From positions 1 to 41,930 of the forward strand of contig JADGEH010000036.1 of the NCBI GenBank assembly GCA_016744475.1: a DNA stretch of 41,930 bases, read 5' to 3'. Numbering within the stretch: position 1 is the first letter of the stretch; every line of letters begins with the position of its first letter. The notes beneath the pieces are model-generated. The model worked only from the letters and a program-made list of their open reading frames with translations. It had not been told where the DNA came from and ran no database searches. The DNA is from Thiotrichales bacterium. GTDB lineage: Bacteria > Pseudomonadota > Gammaproteobacteria > Beggiatoales > Beggiatoaceae. Of this stretch, positions 8,012 to 17,248 are shown one piece after another. Both the position numbers and the translations under genes were made by a program.

Positions 8012-8488
8012 TTTGTATGACATGGGGCGGGATTTAAGCTTGGGGCATTAAGGATTTGGCATAGTCTCTGCACTATGCCTGTCAGCCACAGACAATGATT
8101 CCTACCTCATTATCTTGTGGTCAGGCGTTTGGGGTTTTGGGCGGCTCCAAGCGCCATTTTTTTGTCTTCTGCTCACGTCTAAGAGCCTATACGAAAATGG
8201 GATAATCAGCTGCAAACCCGCCCTTTTGGCCCGATTTTCCGCTTTTTTTCGTTAAATAGCCCACTATTTGCCTTAAAAAACCGAAAAACCCGCCTCAAAA
8301 TGGCGAATTTTCGCTTCGATTCCCCATCTTCGTATAGGCTCTAAGCGCTGGCTGAACGTGCCAAGCCATCGACACGCTCAAGCTGACCGCCCGCCTTAAA
8401 CGCTCTCATTCTCCTCTTCAGTCTCTTCTTCTTTTCCTGCGGTTCCAAACACTTGCGCATCTAGTGCCGCGATGGTGCTTAAGTTGAC
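8012..8488. repeat. duplicated junction segment, copy 2
   Basis: Matches 6594-7049. It begins with a ~45-bp copy of the nSTAND 3' end (TATGACATGGGGCGGG, stop conserved), which has no gene in front of it here, and ends in the intact 3' end of maeB. It contains a full family A element at 8182-8341. The site equivalent to A1 is empty (CATCTAGTGCCG at about 8458). Confidence 0.85.
8182..8341 (+). mobile_element. family A miniature inverted-repeat element, copy A2 (160 bp)
   Basis: Same ends and length as A1, flanked by TA at 8180-8181 and 8342-8343. It lies 54 bp beyond the maeB stop. In duplication copy 1 only its first 12 bases survive. Confidence 0.85.
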
Positions 8489-10729
8489 GACACCTCGAGT
8501 GGTGACGGTTCGACTTAAAACGTGTACAGGTTTTTTCATCCCTAAGAGTATGGGCCCTACGGAAACTCCATTACCCAAGGCTTTTAAGGCGTTAAAGGTG
8601 ATGCTGGCGGCATCCATATTGGGCATGACTAATAGGTTGGCTTCGCCGCGTAAACGCGATTTGGGGAATAGCTGATCGCGTATCCCTTCGATGATGGCGG
8701 CATCGGTTTGCATTTCTCCTTCAATTTCTAATTCGGGTGCACGTTTTATCACCATATCTAAGGCCTCGCGGACTTTGCGGGAGGATTTTGTGCTTTGGCT
8801 GCCGAAATTAGAATGTGACACCATGGCTATTTTGGGTTCGATGCCGAGTACGCGCATCCCGGAGGCGGCTAATAAGGTGATTTCTGCCATTTCTTCAGCC
8901 GTTGGGTTGGTATGAATGGAGGGGTCGGTGATGAAATAGGTGCCTTTGTCTAAAATCAGCATTTGCATCGCGGAGGGGGTTTTAACGCCTGGGCGGGTGC
9001 CGATGATGTCACGCACATGACGCAGGTGTTCTTTAAATGTCCCTACAGGGCCCAGCACTAAAGCATCGGCTACACCGCGTCGCAGTAACATGGAGGCGGC
9101 TACGGTTGAGTTGGTGCGCACCACGACATTGGCTTCCGCAGGCCAGATACCGTAACGTCCCATTAAGTCGTGGTATTCCTCAGCCAAGATGTTGCGGTCT
9201 TCATATGTGCGCGGATCGATGAGTTCAAAATCAACGCCGGGTTTGATGTGTAAACGGGCTTCTTTCAGGCGACGTTTAACGCCTTCTTCGCGTCCCAGCA
9301 CGATAGGAATGGCGCATTGTTCATCAATCAGCACCTGCACGGCACGCAGTACGCGAATGTCTTCTCCTTCAGAAAATAATAGGCGTTGAGGTTTTTCACG
9401 AGCCAGGTTAAACACGCTGCGCATGACGTTACCGGAACGAGAGACGTAACGCGCCAGTTGTGCATGATAGGCGTTGAAATCTTCAATCGGGCGCGTCGCC
9501 ACTCCTGTTGCCATCGCAGCTTTGGCAATAGCGGGGGGAATCATGGTGATTAAGCGCGGATCAAAGGGTTTGGGAATAATGTATTCAGGGCCAAAATGCA
9601 GTTCATGTCCGCCGTAAGCCGCTGCTAACATTTCATTGACTTCGGCAGAGGCGTAATTGGAGACGGTGCTGGTGACTATATCGGTGATGGCATGGACACA
9701 AGCGATTTCCATTTCTCGGTTAATTTGTGTCGCGCCGACATCCAAGCAGCCTCGGAATAAGAAAGGAAAGCATAAGACGTTGTTCACTTGATTCGGATAG
9801 TCCGAGCGCCCGGTGGCAATAATGGCTTTGGGACGTACTTTTTGCACTTCTTCGGGCATGATTTCTGGCGTGGGGTTGGCGAGTGCGAGAATCAGCGGTT
9901 CTTCGACCATTTTATCGACCATTTCGGCTTTCAGCACATGCGGTGCGGACAAGCCTAGAAAAATATCAGCCCCTTCAATCACATCCGCCAGCACTCGCGC
10001 CTCGGTCTCAATCGCAAAACGGGCTTTGTATTCATCCATTTCTTCCACGCGGCCTTTGTACACCACACCTTTAATATCGGTGACGATAATATTATTAGGC
10101 TCTAAGCCCATATCGACCAATAAATCCAGACAGGCCAAAGCGGCAGCACCCGCACCTGAGGCGACTAATTTGACGTTGGCGATATTTTTATCTAACAGGC
10201 GCAAACCGTTGATCACCGCTGCGGCGACGCAAATCGCTGTACCGTGCTGATCATCGTGGAATACGGGAATATTTAAGCGCTCACGCAGGGCTTTTTCGAC
10301 TTCAAAACATTCTGGCGCTTTGATGTCTTCTAATTGAATGGCTCCAAAAGTCGGTTCCAAACCCGCCACAATTTCAATTAACAGTTTAGGATCAGGCGCA
10401 TCCACCTCTATATCAAATACATCTACGCCCGCAAATTTCTTAAACAGCACGGCCTTGCCTTCCATCACGGGTTTTGCCGCTAAAGGCCCAATATTGCCTA
10501 AACCGAGCACGGCTGAGCCATTGGTAATCACGCCTACAAGATTGCTGCGAGCGGTCAGTGTCGCCACTTCTTTGGGGTCTCGCACAATTTCTTCACAAGC
10601 CGCTGCCACACCCGGCGAATAGGCCAAGGCTAGATCGCGCTGGTTTGCCAGAGGTTTAGTCGGTTGGATGCAGAGTTTGCCGGGGGTGGGGTTGCGGTGG
10701 TAATACAGCGCACTGTCTCGATCAGCCAT
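8396..10729 (-). CDS. maeB: NADP-dependent malic enzyme with C-terminal phosphotransacetylase-like domain
   Basis: A 777-residue cytosolic enzyme, close to E. coli MaeB (759). It converts malate to pyruvate and CO2 with NADP, feeding NADPH and pyruvate supply. Residues 1 to ~430 are the malic enzyme: early motif [10 protein letters not shown], the catalytic region around [10 protein letters not shown], the dinucleotide site [19 protein letters not shown], and [12 protein letters not shown]. From ~435 a phosphate acetyl/butyryltransferase-like domain follows ([53 protein letters not shown]). In MaeB-type enzymes this domain is regulatory and binds acetyl-CoA. The C-terminus is acidic ([11 protein letters not shown]). 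Transcribed leftward, alone; its last ~31 codons are also present as a damaged copy in the duplicated segment. Confidence 0.96.
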   Translation of the reverse strand: MADRDSALYYHRNPTPGKLCIQPTKPLANQRDLALAYSPGVAAACEEIVRDPKEVATLTARSNLVGVITNGSAVLGLGNIGPLAAKPVMEGKAVLFKKFAGVDVFDIEVDAPDPKLLIEIVAGLEPTFGAIQLEDIKAPECFEVEKALRERLNIPVFHDDQHGTAICVAAAVINGLRLLDKNIANVKLVASGAGAAALACLDLLVDMGLEPNNIIVTDIKGVVYKGRVEEMDEYKARFAIETEARVLADVIEGADIFLGLSAPHVLKAEMVDKMVEEPLILALANPTPEIMPEEVQKVRPKAIIATGRSDYPNQVNNVLCFPFLFRGCLDVGATQINREMEIACVHAITDIVTSTVSNYASAEVNEMLAAAYGGHELHFGPEYIIPKPFDPRLITMIPPAIAKAAMATGVATRPIEDFNAYHAQLARYVSRSGNVMRSVFNLAREKPQRLLFSEGEDIRVLRAVQVLIDEQCAIPIVLGREEGVKRRLKEARLHIKPGVDFELIDPRTYEDRNILAEEYHDLMGRYGIWPAEANVVVRTNSTVAASMLLRRGVADALVLGPVGTFKEHLRHVRDIIGTRPGVKTPSAMQMLILDKGTYFITDPSIHTNPTAEEMAEITLLAASGMRVLGIEPKIAMVSHSNFGSQSTKSSRKVREALDMVIKRAPELEIEGEMQTDAAIIEGIRDQLFPKSRLRGEANLLVMPNMDAASITFNALKALGNGVSVGPILLGMKKPVHVLSRTVTTRGVVNLSTIAALDAQVFGTAGKEEETEEENESV

Positions 10730-11283
10730 GAGAGTCTGTCCTGTTATTCATTGATGTTACGCAGAGACTGAATCATTGCGTGGTATTTTGATCGCAAAAA
10801 ATCGCCGCTGCTTCACGCTGGGTTAGATTGGCGCGTACAAAACTGACTATTTCTCTCTAAGCACTCACCGTAAAGGTGAGTTAGAAGGCACAATAAATCT
10901 GTTTGACACACGGTGAGGCGGTAAGAAGCTTTTCATTATAGGGATATAAGTGTGGAGACACAGCGCTAATTAGCAGAGCTTAAGTATTAACATTTTCAAT
11001 CTTTAAGCGGTCTGTCGCGCTCATATTCAATGCAAGCGATCAGTCACATCTGTCACACTGCTCAAACAGCGATAGGCAGGATGTTTATTTGTACGACAGC
11101 AACAAGGTATGATTTTGCGGCTTTTTACTTCCAAATGAGAATCATTACTATTGCTATCGCTTCGTAACAACTGCTATTCTTTGATGCTTATTAGACTTTT
11201 CGCTACGATGTCTATCCCTCGCCACCCGTCTAATATTCATGACCTTCAATTCATTCACAGCATGATTCAATGGAGTTCTTCCC
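10730..11283. other. divergent intergenic region, maeB / porin
   Basis: These 554 bp hold both outward promoters and a Fur-like site at 11136. A small hairpin (ACTCACC / GGTGAGT) lies at about 10863-10881. No credible gene is seen. Confidence 0.5.
11136..11150 (+). promoter_or_regulatory. Fur-box-like operator
   Basis: TGAGAATCATTACTA matches the 7-1-7 Fur core TGATAATNATTATCA at 12 of 15 positions by eye. It lies about 130 bp before a porin of the siderophore-uptake LbtU family, which is the expected kind of Fur target. Confidence 0.55.
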
Positions 11284-12462
11284 ATGCAAAAAAAAATCTT
11301 ATACACCGCATTATTAGGTGCTCTGTTGTATCAATCCCCGGCTTGGGCGGATGATGCTACAGAACAACGTCTTAATACCCTGGAGCAGCGCTTACAGATG
11401 TTAGAGCAACGCTTGCAACAGCAACAACGTATGCTGACAGAAAAAGATCAACACATTGCCCAGCTACAAACCACTAAAAAATCCGCCGCTTCAGGCAGTG
11501 ATCAGTGGTTTGATAAAATAGAAATGGGCGGCGTGATAGAAGTGGAAGCCAGCCATCATGATCCTGAAAACGGAGATTCCAGCAATGATTTATCCGTGGC
11601 TACGGTAGAAATTGGCTTAGCGGCTCAAGTCAATGACTGGACAAAAGGCGAAGTGGTGTTTTTATATGAAGAAGATGACACCGATTTTGGCGTAGACAGC
11701 GCCACCATCACCGTCAGCCCTCCAGAAGGCCCGTGGTTTATCACCGCAGGCCAATTTGGTTTACCTTTTGGTCGCTTTGAAACGAATTTAGTATCCGACC
11801 CACTGACCTTGGAACTCGGCGAAATCTATGAAACCAGCTTGCAAGCTGGCGTTGAAATGAACGGTTTTATGGCTTCAGCCTATGTGTTTAATGGTGATAA
11901 TAAGAAACAGGGTGACGATAAAATTGATAACTTTGGATTGGATTTAGGTTACAGCTTAAAGCAAGGTGATATGACCTGGAATGCCGCTTTAGGTTACTTA
12001 AATGACGTGGGTGATACCGATGCGATGCAAGATACCATCGCTGACAATTTGGGCAGCAATGATGTCGCTGATCACGTTCCCGGTTGGTTTGTCAGTGCTG
12101 TGTTTGAGTATGGGCCTTTTATCGTGATCGGCGAATATTTAGGCGCGGCTGATTCGTTCCAAGCCAATGAGCTGGCTTGGCAGGCTCAAGGGGCAGAACC
12201 TCAAACTTGGAACCTAGAAGCGGCTTATGCTTATCAAGTAGCCAACAAAGAGGTGTCTGTTGCTTTAGGCTATCAAGGCAGTGATGAAGCCCTGGGTTTA
12301 GGCTTACCTGAAAACCGTTGGTTATTAGCTTTCTCTGTCGGTATTTTAGATAACACCAGCTTGTCTTTTGAATGGGCACATGATGAAGATTATGGCGTTG
12401 ATGACGGCGGTTCTGGTGATTCTAGCCATGCTTTCACCGCACAATTAGCGGTAGAGTTTTAA
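11284..12462 (+). CDS. LbtU-family siderophore porin
   Basis: A 392-residue outer-membrane protein. The signal peptide ends near PAWA|DD (residue 22-23). A coiled-coil of about 40 residues follows (TLEQRLQMLEQRLQQQQRML), probably a periplasmic trimer-like stalk, and then a beta-barrel with alternating strands and a C-terminal aromatic (LAVEF). Conserved-looking pieces GPWFITAGQFGLPFGRFET and GLAAQVNDWTKGEVVFLYEE resemble LbtU, the Legionella receptor for legiobactin, which takes up siderophore without TonB. GGAG lies before the ATG. A Fur-like site upstream supports iron control. Family assignment is by recall of these motifs; an uncharacterised porin of another group is the alternative. It is monocistronic, with a strong hairpin following. 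Confidence 0.75.
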   Translation: MQKKILYTALLGALLYQSPAWADDATEQRLNTLEQRLQMLEQRLQQQQRMLTEKDQHIAQLQTTKKSAASGSDQWFDKIEMGGVIEVEASHHDPENGDSSNDLSVATVEIGLAAQVNDWTKGEVVFLYEEDDTDFGVDSATITVSPPEGPWFITAGQFGLPFGRFETNLVSDPLTLELGEIYETSLQAGVEMNGFMASAYVFNGDNKKQGDDKIDNFGLDLGYSLKQGDMTWNAALGYLNDVGDTDAMQDTIADNLGSNDVADHVPGWFVSAVFEYGPFIVIGEYLGAADSFQANELAWQAQGAEPQTWNLEAAYAYQVANKEVSVALGYQGSDEALGLGLPENRWLLAFSVGILDNTSLSFEWAHDEDYGVDDGGSGDSSHAFTAQLAVEF

Positions 12463-12516
12463 GTGTAGAGATTGTCTAGGCTTTGTTTGAAAATATAGCC
12501 CACATCAATCACGGCT

Positions 12517-12558
12517 CTCTAGGAACAACACCACTTCTAAGTGGTGTTGTTCCTAGAG
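12517..12558. terminator. 20-bp perfect hairpin after the porin gene
   Basis: Arms begin CTCTAGGAACAACACCACTT and are fully complementary, with a 2-base centre. It lies 55 bp past the porin stop. There is no T-run; related hairpins containing AACACC..GGTGTT occur at 21654 and 31369, so it may be a repeat serving as terminator. Confidence 0.6.
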
Positions 12559-12601
12559 AACGCATAAAGCCATCCTTTTAATCAATATTGGAGCACTGCC
12601 A

Positions 12602-13399
12602 ATGATTTTAGTCATGACCCTGTTGGTGCGCGACGAACAAGATATTTTACCCGCCAATATTGAATACCATTTAAGTCAAGGCGTGGATTTCATTATCGCC
12701 ACCGATCATTCATCGCGTGATGCCACACCGGATATTCTCAAATATTATGAACGCCGTGGCGTGCTGCATTATATCTTGGAACAAGAAGAAGATGCTCAGC
12801 AGCCATGGGTGACAAGAATGGCGCGTATGGCTTTTGAAGAATACGAAGCAGATTGGGTGATTAATAGCTACGCAGATGAATTTTGGTGGTTTGAAGGCGG
12901 CGCTTTACGCCACTTTTTTGCACAACAAGCACTGGATACCCAAGCGGTAGCCGCCGCATCCTTAAATTTCATAGCACGCCCTGAAATGGACAAATACTGG
13001 TTTGCCGACAGCATGACCGTGCGCGACACCGCATCGCTCAATGCGCAAGGTCAACCACTTTCGCGTCACGCCTGCCACCGAGGTCATGCCGATATTAATA
13101 TCGGAGTCGATGACATCAGCGCAAAAGGTGAGACATGGTTCGCTCAGCCCACTGAGCAATTGTTAGTGTTTAATTTCCCCATGCGTTGCAGAGCACAAAA
13201 AAAGGCCGATATGCAGCCCCCAATCCTCAGCATCTCAGCGCTGCAAACTGGCTTAGCCGAGCAGCATTATGTTGAAGACCTGCGTTTACAAAAAACCTTG
13301 CATCAACTAGATGCGGCGCACATTGTAAGCCTGAGCTATCTTCCTTCCTCTTTTCAAAAAACCTATCATTACGCCCGCTATAAGCTCTTTGGCTTTTAA
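12602..13399 (+). CDS. family 2-like glycosyltransferase
   Basis: A 265-residue soluble protein preceded by GGAG. The N-terminus MILVMTLLVRDEQDILPANI is typical of GT2-like enzymes (Glyco_tranf_2_4 type). FIIATDHSSRDATPDIL supplies the nucleotide-sugar Asp, and INSYADEFWW supplies a DxD-like acidic cluster at about residue 98. The remainder (NFIARPEMDKYWF, HRGHADINI) fits related proteins that modify surface polysaccharide. No membrane segment. The next gene, another glycosyltransferase, starts 20 bp after its stop in the same direction, suggesting a two-gene unit for glycan assembly. Donor and acceptor are unknown. Confidence 0.8.
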   Translation: MILVMTLLVRDEQDILPANIEYHLSQGVDFIIATDHSSRDATPDILKYYERRGVLHYILEQEEDAQQPWVTRMARMAFEEYEADWVINSYADEFWWFEGGALRHFFAQQALDTQAVAAASLNFIARPEMDKYWFADSMTVRDTASLNAQGQPLSRHACHRGHADINIGVDDISAKGETWFAQPTEQLLVFNFPMRCRAQKKADMQPPILSISALQTGLAEQHYVEDLRLQKTLHQLDAAHIVSLSYLPSSFQKTYHYARYKLFGF

Positions 13400-13419
13400 G
13401 CACAAGTATCCATATCCTC

Positions 13420-14604
13420 ATGCGCATTCTCCATATTGGTAAATACTTCCCGCCCTTTGCAGGCGGCATCGAAAGCTACATGGCGACCCTACTGCCTGCA
13501 CTTGAAACACAAGACATACAGACCGCCGCCATTGTTCATGACCACCAAAAACCCAGCTCACTCTGGCCTGCGTTTCAAGCCGACAAAGACTACCCTTCTA
13601 TTTATCGCGCCCCCAGTTATGGACGCTTACTGTATGCACCCATCAGCCCGCATTTTCCCTACTGGCTACAACGCAGCCTCAAAGCCTTTCAACCCGACGT
13701 GTTGCATCTACACCTGCCCAACACCTCCGCCTTTTGGGTCTTATTCTCCGCCGCCGCACGGCGACTTCCCTGGGTGATTCATTGGCATTCTGATGTCGTA
13801 GACGAAAAACTCAGCAGCGCTTTAGCACTGGCTTACCACGCCTACCGCCCCTTTGAACAAGCGCTGCTTAAACGCAGCCACAGCGTCATCGTCACCTCGC
13901 CGCCTTATTTACAAGCCAGTGCCGCACTCGCTCCTTGGCGGCATAAATGCCAGATCATTCCCTTAGCCTTAGCGCAACAAACTCCGCCCGTAGTGACCGA
14001 AACTGCCCGTCTTCAGGCCGAAGCACTATGGGGCGATGGGGGCGATGCCGCTTTGCGGATACTCAATATTGGGCGCATGACCTATTACAAAGGCCATCAA
14101 GTGCTCATTGATGCGATGCAAGCCGTGCCTCATGCACATGCCATATTGGTCGGGCGAGGAGAATTACAAACCCACTTACAAGCCGAAGTGGATCGCCAAG
14201 GTTTAAGCTCACGAGTGACGCTACCGGGGTTTGTCTCGGATGAGCTGCTCAACGCCTTGCTGGCGACCTGTGATTGTTTTTGCCTGCCGTCTTTAGAACG
14301 CACAGAAGCTTTTGGCGTGGTGTTGCTAGAAGCCATGCGCCATGCCAAGCCCGTGGTCGCCAGCCAGTTAAAAGGCTCAGGCGTGAGTTGGGTGATCCAA
14401 GCCGATCAAACTGGTTTATTAGTGCCCACCGGAGATGCGCCCGCACTGGCAGCCGCCTTACGACGTTTACAAGCCGACCGCGCCTTATGTCAACGCCTCG
14501 GAGAAGCCGGACACCAGCGCTTGCTCAGCCAGTTTCAAATCGACACCACCGCAGCACGCACCGCCGATATTTATCGACAATGCTTGATGAAGAAAGACGG
14601 CTAA
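13420..14604 (+). CDS. family 4 (GT-B) glycosyltransferase
   Basis: A 394-residue GT-B enzyme. The N-terminal glycine loop MRILHIGKYFPPFAGGIESYM binds the acceptor side; DVLHLHLPN and VIHWHSDVV follow. The C-terminal domain has ILNIGRMTYYKGHQVLI, LVGRGELQTHL and the E-x7-E signature ERTEAFGVVLLEAM, which holds the nucleotide sugar in retaining GT4 enzymes. It is 20 bp downstream of the GT2-like gene and likely cotranscribed. Probably a cytosolic enzyme adding hexoses to a lipid-linked or surface glycan; specificity cannot be read. Confidence 0.88.
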   Translation: MRILHIGKYFPPFAGGIESYMATLLPALETQDIQTAAIVHDHQKPSSLWPAFQADKDYPSIYRAPSYGRLLYAPISPHFPYWLQRSLKAFQPDVLHLHLPNTSAFWVLFSAAARRLPWVIHWHSDVVDEKLSSALALAYHAYRPFEQALLKRSHSVIVTSPPYLQASAALAPWRHKCQIIPLALAQQTPPVVTETARLQAEALWGDGGDAALRILNIGRMTYYKGHQVLIDAMQAVPHAHAILVGRGELQTHLQAEVDRQGLSSRVTLPGFVSDELLNALLATCDCFCLPSLERTEAFGVVLLEAMRHAKPVVASQLKGSGVSWVIQADQTGLLVPTGDAPALAAALRRLQADRALCQRLGEAGHQRLLSQFQIDTTAARTADIYRQCLMKKDG

Positions 14605-14676
14605 AAAGCAGTTCATAGGCACGCCTCTACCCATCCTGCGCACTGCATGTCTGTTTATCTCAGGTTTTACTGTTTA

Positions 14677-14836
14677 GAGCCTATACGAAGATGGGGAATC
14701 GAAGCGAAAATTTGCCATTTTGAGGCGGGTTTTTCGGTTTTTTAAGGCGAATAGCGCGCTATTTAACGAAAAAAAGCGGAAAACCTGACCAAAAGGGCGG
14801 GTTTGCAGCCGATTATCCCGTTTTCGTATAGGCTCT
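14677..14836 (-). mobile_element. family A miniature inverted-repeat element, copy A3 (160 bp, reversed)
   Basis: Reverse orientation relative to A1, from GAGCCTATACGAAGATGGGG to CGTATAGGCTCT, flanked by TA at 14675-14676 and 14837-14838. It lies between the glycosyltransferase and the P-type ATPase. An open frame running leftwards from the ATPase into this element (ATG at 14803) is an artefact of the insertion. Confidence 0.85.
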
Positions 14837-14958
14837 TAACCAGCGGTCATCCCTATCATCCAACTGTTGTAGAATATCACCCAGCGCAGGTTGACAGAAA
14901 CAATAGAGAAAACCATTGTTTCTCAATGAATTCAAGGGATAAGCAGGAGTTTGAGAGT

Positions 14959-17043
14959 ATGATTCATTTGATTGGTATTGCCTTGGTAGCTTCTGGCGTA
15001 GGCGTGGGGCATTTCACCGAACTGAAAAAAGCCATTAAAAAAGCCTTGCAACCAGAAGATGAGTCGGGCGAAGCGCCGCTAGAACAATCAGACGGCGCGT
15101 TGCAAGTGTCTGAACATAAAGAAACGCCTGTGGCGGTCGTCACGCCACCCACAGCGCCAGAGCATCGCAGTCCTTATCGCTTCCCGGTGATGACGGGCAT
15201 GTTGGGCTTAAGCGTTGCGGCGCAATTTTTTGTGCCGATATTAATCCCAGTCAGTTTGGTGGCGATTGGTTATTTATCCACCTCGATTTTCAAAGAAGCG
15301 GGCACGGCGATCTTTAAAGAACGGCGCATTCAGGTCGATATTTTGGATGCTACGGTGATTACTTTATGCGTGGCATTTGGACAAGTCGCTGCTGCGGGTT
15401 TTATGGTCTGGGTGTTGGATATTGCGGATTTATTGCTAGAAAAAACCCGTGACCGTTCAGAACGTTACATTACGGATATTTTTGGTTCGCAACCCCGCTT
15501 TGCGTGGATTTTAGTCGATGGGCAAGAGCTAGAAGTCGATGTCACCACTTTGGAAAAAGGCGACATCATCGTGGTGAATACGGGCGAGCAAGTGCCTGTG
15601 GATGGCGTGGTGGTCGATGGTGCGGCGATGATTGATCAGCAAAGTTTAACCGGAGAATCTGCTCCCGTTGAGCGGCATACGGATGACAAAGTGTATGCCA
15701 TGACGGTGTTGGTGGCGGGCAAAGTCCAAGTGCGCGTGGAAGAAACCGGAGCCGATACTTTAGCTTTCAAAATTGTGCAGATTATTAATGATGCGTCGGG
15801 CTTCAAAGTCGATTTGCAATCCACCGGAGAACGTCTTGCAGACCGCATGGTGGTGCCCACTTTGGGCTTAGGTACTTTGGGTTATTTCACCGCAGGGCCA
15901 AGCGGTATGTTGGCAATTATTAATGCGGATTACGGCACGGGTATTCGCGTTGCAGCCCCGATTGCTTTGCTGGCTTCGTTAGGCCGTGCGGCTCAACATG
16001 GCGTGTTGATTAAAGACAGCAAAGTGTTTGAAACTTTGAAAGATATTGATGTGGTGTTGTTTGATAAAACTGGCACCTTAACCTATGACATGCCTTCGGT
16101 GTCAGCGATTGTGTCGGCAGGCAGCGCTTATCCTGAAGAAAAAATCTTGCTGTATACCGCCGCCGCAGAACAAAAATTCTCGCATCCAATTGCGCGTGCA
16201 GTGCTGCAAAAAGCGGAAGAAATGGAGTTGAATTTACCCGCGCATGATGATTCTAAATACCATGTGGGTTTGGGTATTGAAGTGGTGATCAATGAAGAGC
16301 ATGTGAAAGTCGGCAGTGCGCGTTATATGGAGCAAGAGGGGATTGCGTTTCCACCTGTGATTCAAGCGGCGCTAGACGCTTCAAGAGCACGCGGTGACAG
16401 TGCGATTTTGATGGCGATTGATGACCAAATGGCAGGACTGATTGAGCTGCAAGCCACGGTGCGTAAAGAAGCGGTCAACATCATGGCGCATTTGCGCGAA
16501 CGCGGCATTAAAGAAATTGTGTTGATTTCAGGCGATCACGATGCGCCGACACGAGAATTGGCTTCGCATCTAAACATTGATCGTTATTTTGCAGGCGTGT
16601 TACCGCATGAAAAAGCCGATTATGTCAAATTGCTGCAAGACGAAGGCAAGAAAGTCATGATGGTGGGCGACGGCATTAATGATTCCGCCGCTTTGTCTTT
16701 GGCGGATATTGCAGTGTCGTTGCAAGGCGCTTCGACGATAGCGATTGATGTCGCGGATGTGGTGTTTATGGATGGCAATTTGGAGAAATTTGATTATCTA
16801 TTTAGCATCACTGACACCTTGCATAAAAACGTGCGCCGCAGTTTTGCTTTGATTGCGATTCCTAACACCATTTGTATTGTCGGCGGTTTAGTCGGCACCT
16901 TTGGCTTAACTGCTTCTTTGGTCTTGAATAATGGCTTTAATTTCATTTCCGCCATGAACGGGGCTTGGGCTTATAAAGAAGCGAAAGATATTGAACAACT
17001 GCCTGCTCCTTCAAACAATTCAGTACGTTTTAATGATGAATAA
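14959..17043 (+). CDS. P1B-like heavy-metal P-type ATPase without a CPx motif
   Basis: A 694-residue membrane pump. The start at 14959 has AGGAG nine bases upstream; the longer frame begins inside a repeat. Actuator motif LTGESAPVERH, phosphorylation site FDKTGTLTYD (Asp369), heavy-metal HP motif FSHPIARAVL and hinge MVGDGINDSAAL are all present. Membrane pairs lie at about 75-105, 135-165, 290-330 and near 620-670. The membrane helix before the phosphorylation domain normally carries CPC, CPH or SPC; here the aligned stretch reads ADYGTGIRVAAPIALLAS, with no Cys. It resembles the group with DFSCALKLSTP (P1B-6, including ferrosome ATPases) but with the Cys replaced. No N-terminal metal-binding domain; instead a short hydrophobic N-terminus and an acidic linker. 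Substrate unknown; iron is a guess. Confidence 0.85.
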   Translation: MIHLIGIALVASGVGVGHFTELKKAIKKALQPEDESGEAPLEQSDGALQVSEHKETPVAVVTPPTAPEHRSPYRFPVMTGMLGLSVAAQFFVPILIPVSLVAIGYLSTSIFKEAGTAIFKERRIQVDILDATVITLCVAFGQVAAAGFMVWVLDIADLLLEKTRDRSERYITDIFGSQPRFAWILVDGQELEVDVTTLEKGDIIVVNTGEQVPVDGVVVDGAAMIDQQSLTGESAPVERHTDDKVYAMTVLVAGKVQVRVEETGADTLAFKIVQIINDASGFKVDLQSTGERLADRMVVPTLGLGTLGYFTAGPSGMLAIINADYGTGIRVAAPIALLASLGRAAQHGVLIKDSKVFETLKDIDVVLFDKTGTLTYDMPSVSAIVSAGSAYPEEKILLYTAAAEQKFSHPIARAVLQKAEEMELNLPAHDDSKYHVGLGIEVVINEEHVKVGSARYMEQEGIAFPPVIQAALDASRARGDSAILMAIDDQMAGLIELQATVRKEAVNIMAHLRERGIKEIVLISGDHDAPTRELASHLNIDRYFAGVLPHEKADYVKLLQDEGKKVMMVGDGINDSAALSLADIAVSLQGASTIAIDVADVVFMDGNLEKFDYLFSITDTLHKNVRRSFALIAIPNTICIVGGLVGTFGLTASLVLNNGFNFISAMNGAWAYKEAKDIEQLPAPSNNSVRFNDE

Positions 17044-17248
17044 ACCTCTTAGTTCGCGCCGCAAAGAGATGCGGTGCAAACCCTAGGATTCTTTTCTCGC
17101 GCCAACACTTAGCAGAGTGCTCGCACGAATAATCATCAAATAAACGCGCCCGAAACAAATCTGTCATGGCTAAACGCATGAGCAAATCCCGCAACGGTGC
17201 GGGATATAGCACGCAGGCATCATATACCACGGAAAACTTAGCCATCAC
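17030..17248 (-). pseudogene. truncated PIN-domain toxin remnant
   Basis: The first ~35 residues, MAKFSVVYDACVLYPAPLRD followed by LLMRLAMTDLFRAR, match the start of VapC-like PIN ribonucleases, including the first catalytic Asp in YDACVLYP. An intact toxin is about 140-190 residues with three more acidic residues. Here the frame runs after LFRAR into unrelated sequence, part of it a small repeat (17049-17086), and stops at residue 72. It overlaps the antitoxin stop by 4 bp (ATGA), the normal toxin-antitoxin arrangement. The 3' end also overlaps the P-type ATPase end by 14 bp. Almost certainly inactive. Confidence 0.65.
17049..17086. repeat. small interspersed repeat
   Basis: AGTTCGCGCCGCAAA, a short spacer, then GCGGTGCAAACCCTA. 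The same unit occurs at 27546-27585. Partly complementary GCGCCGC / GCGGTGC arms could form a hairpin. Confidence 0.5.

Noticed and set aside
8472..10622. Several rightward open frames across maeB
   Set aside because: Shadow frames of a clear malic enzyme gene, without ribosome sites or motifs.
14803..14958. N-terminal extension of the P-type ATPase frame
   Set aside because: The first part lies inside family A element A3, and a better start with AGGAG spacing is at 14959.
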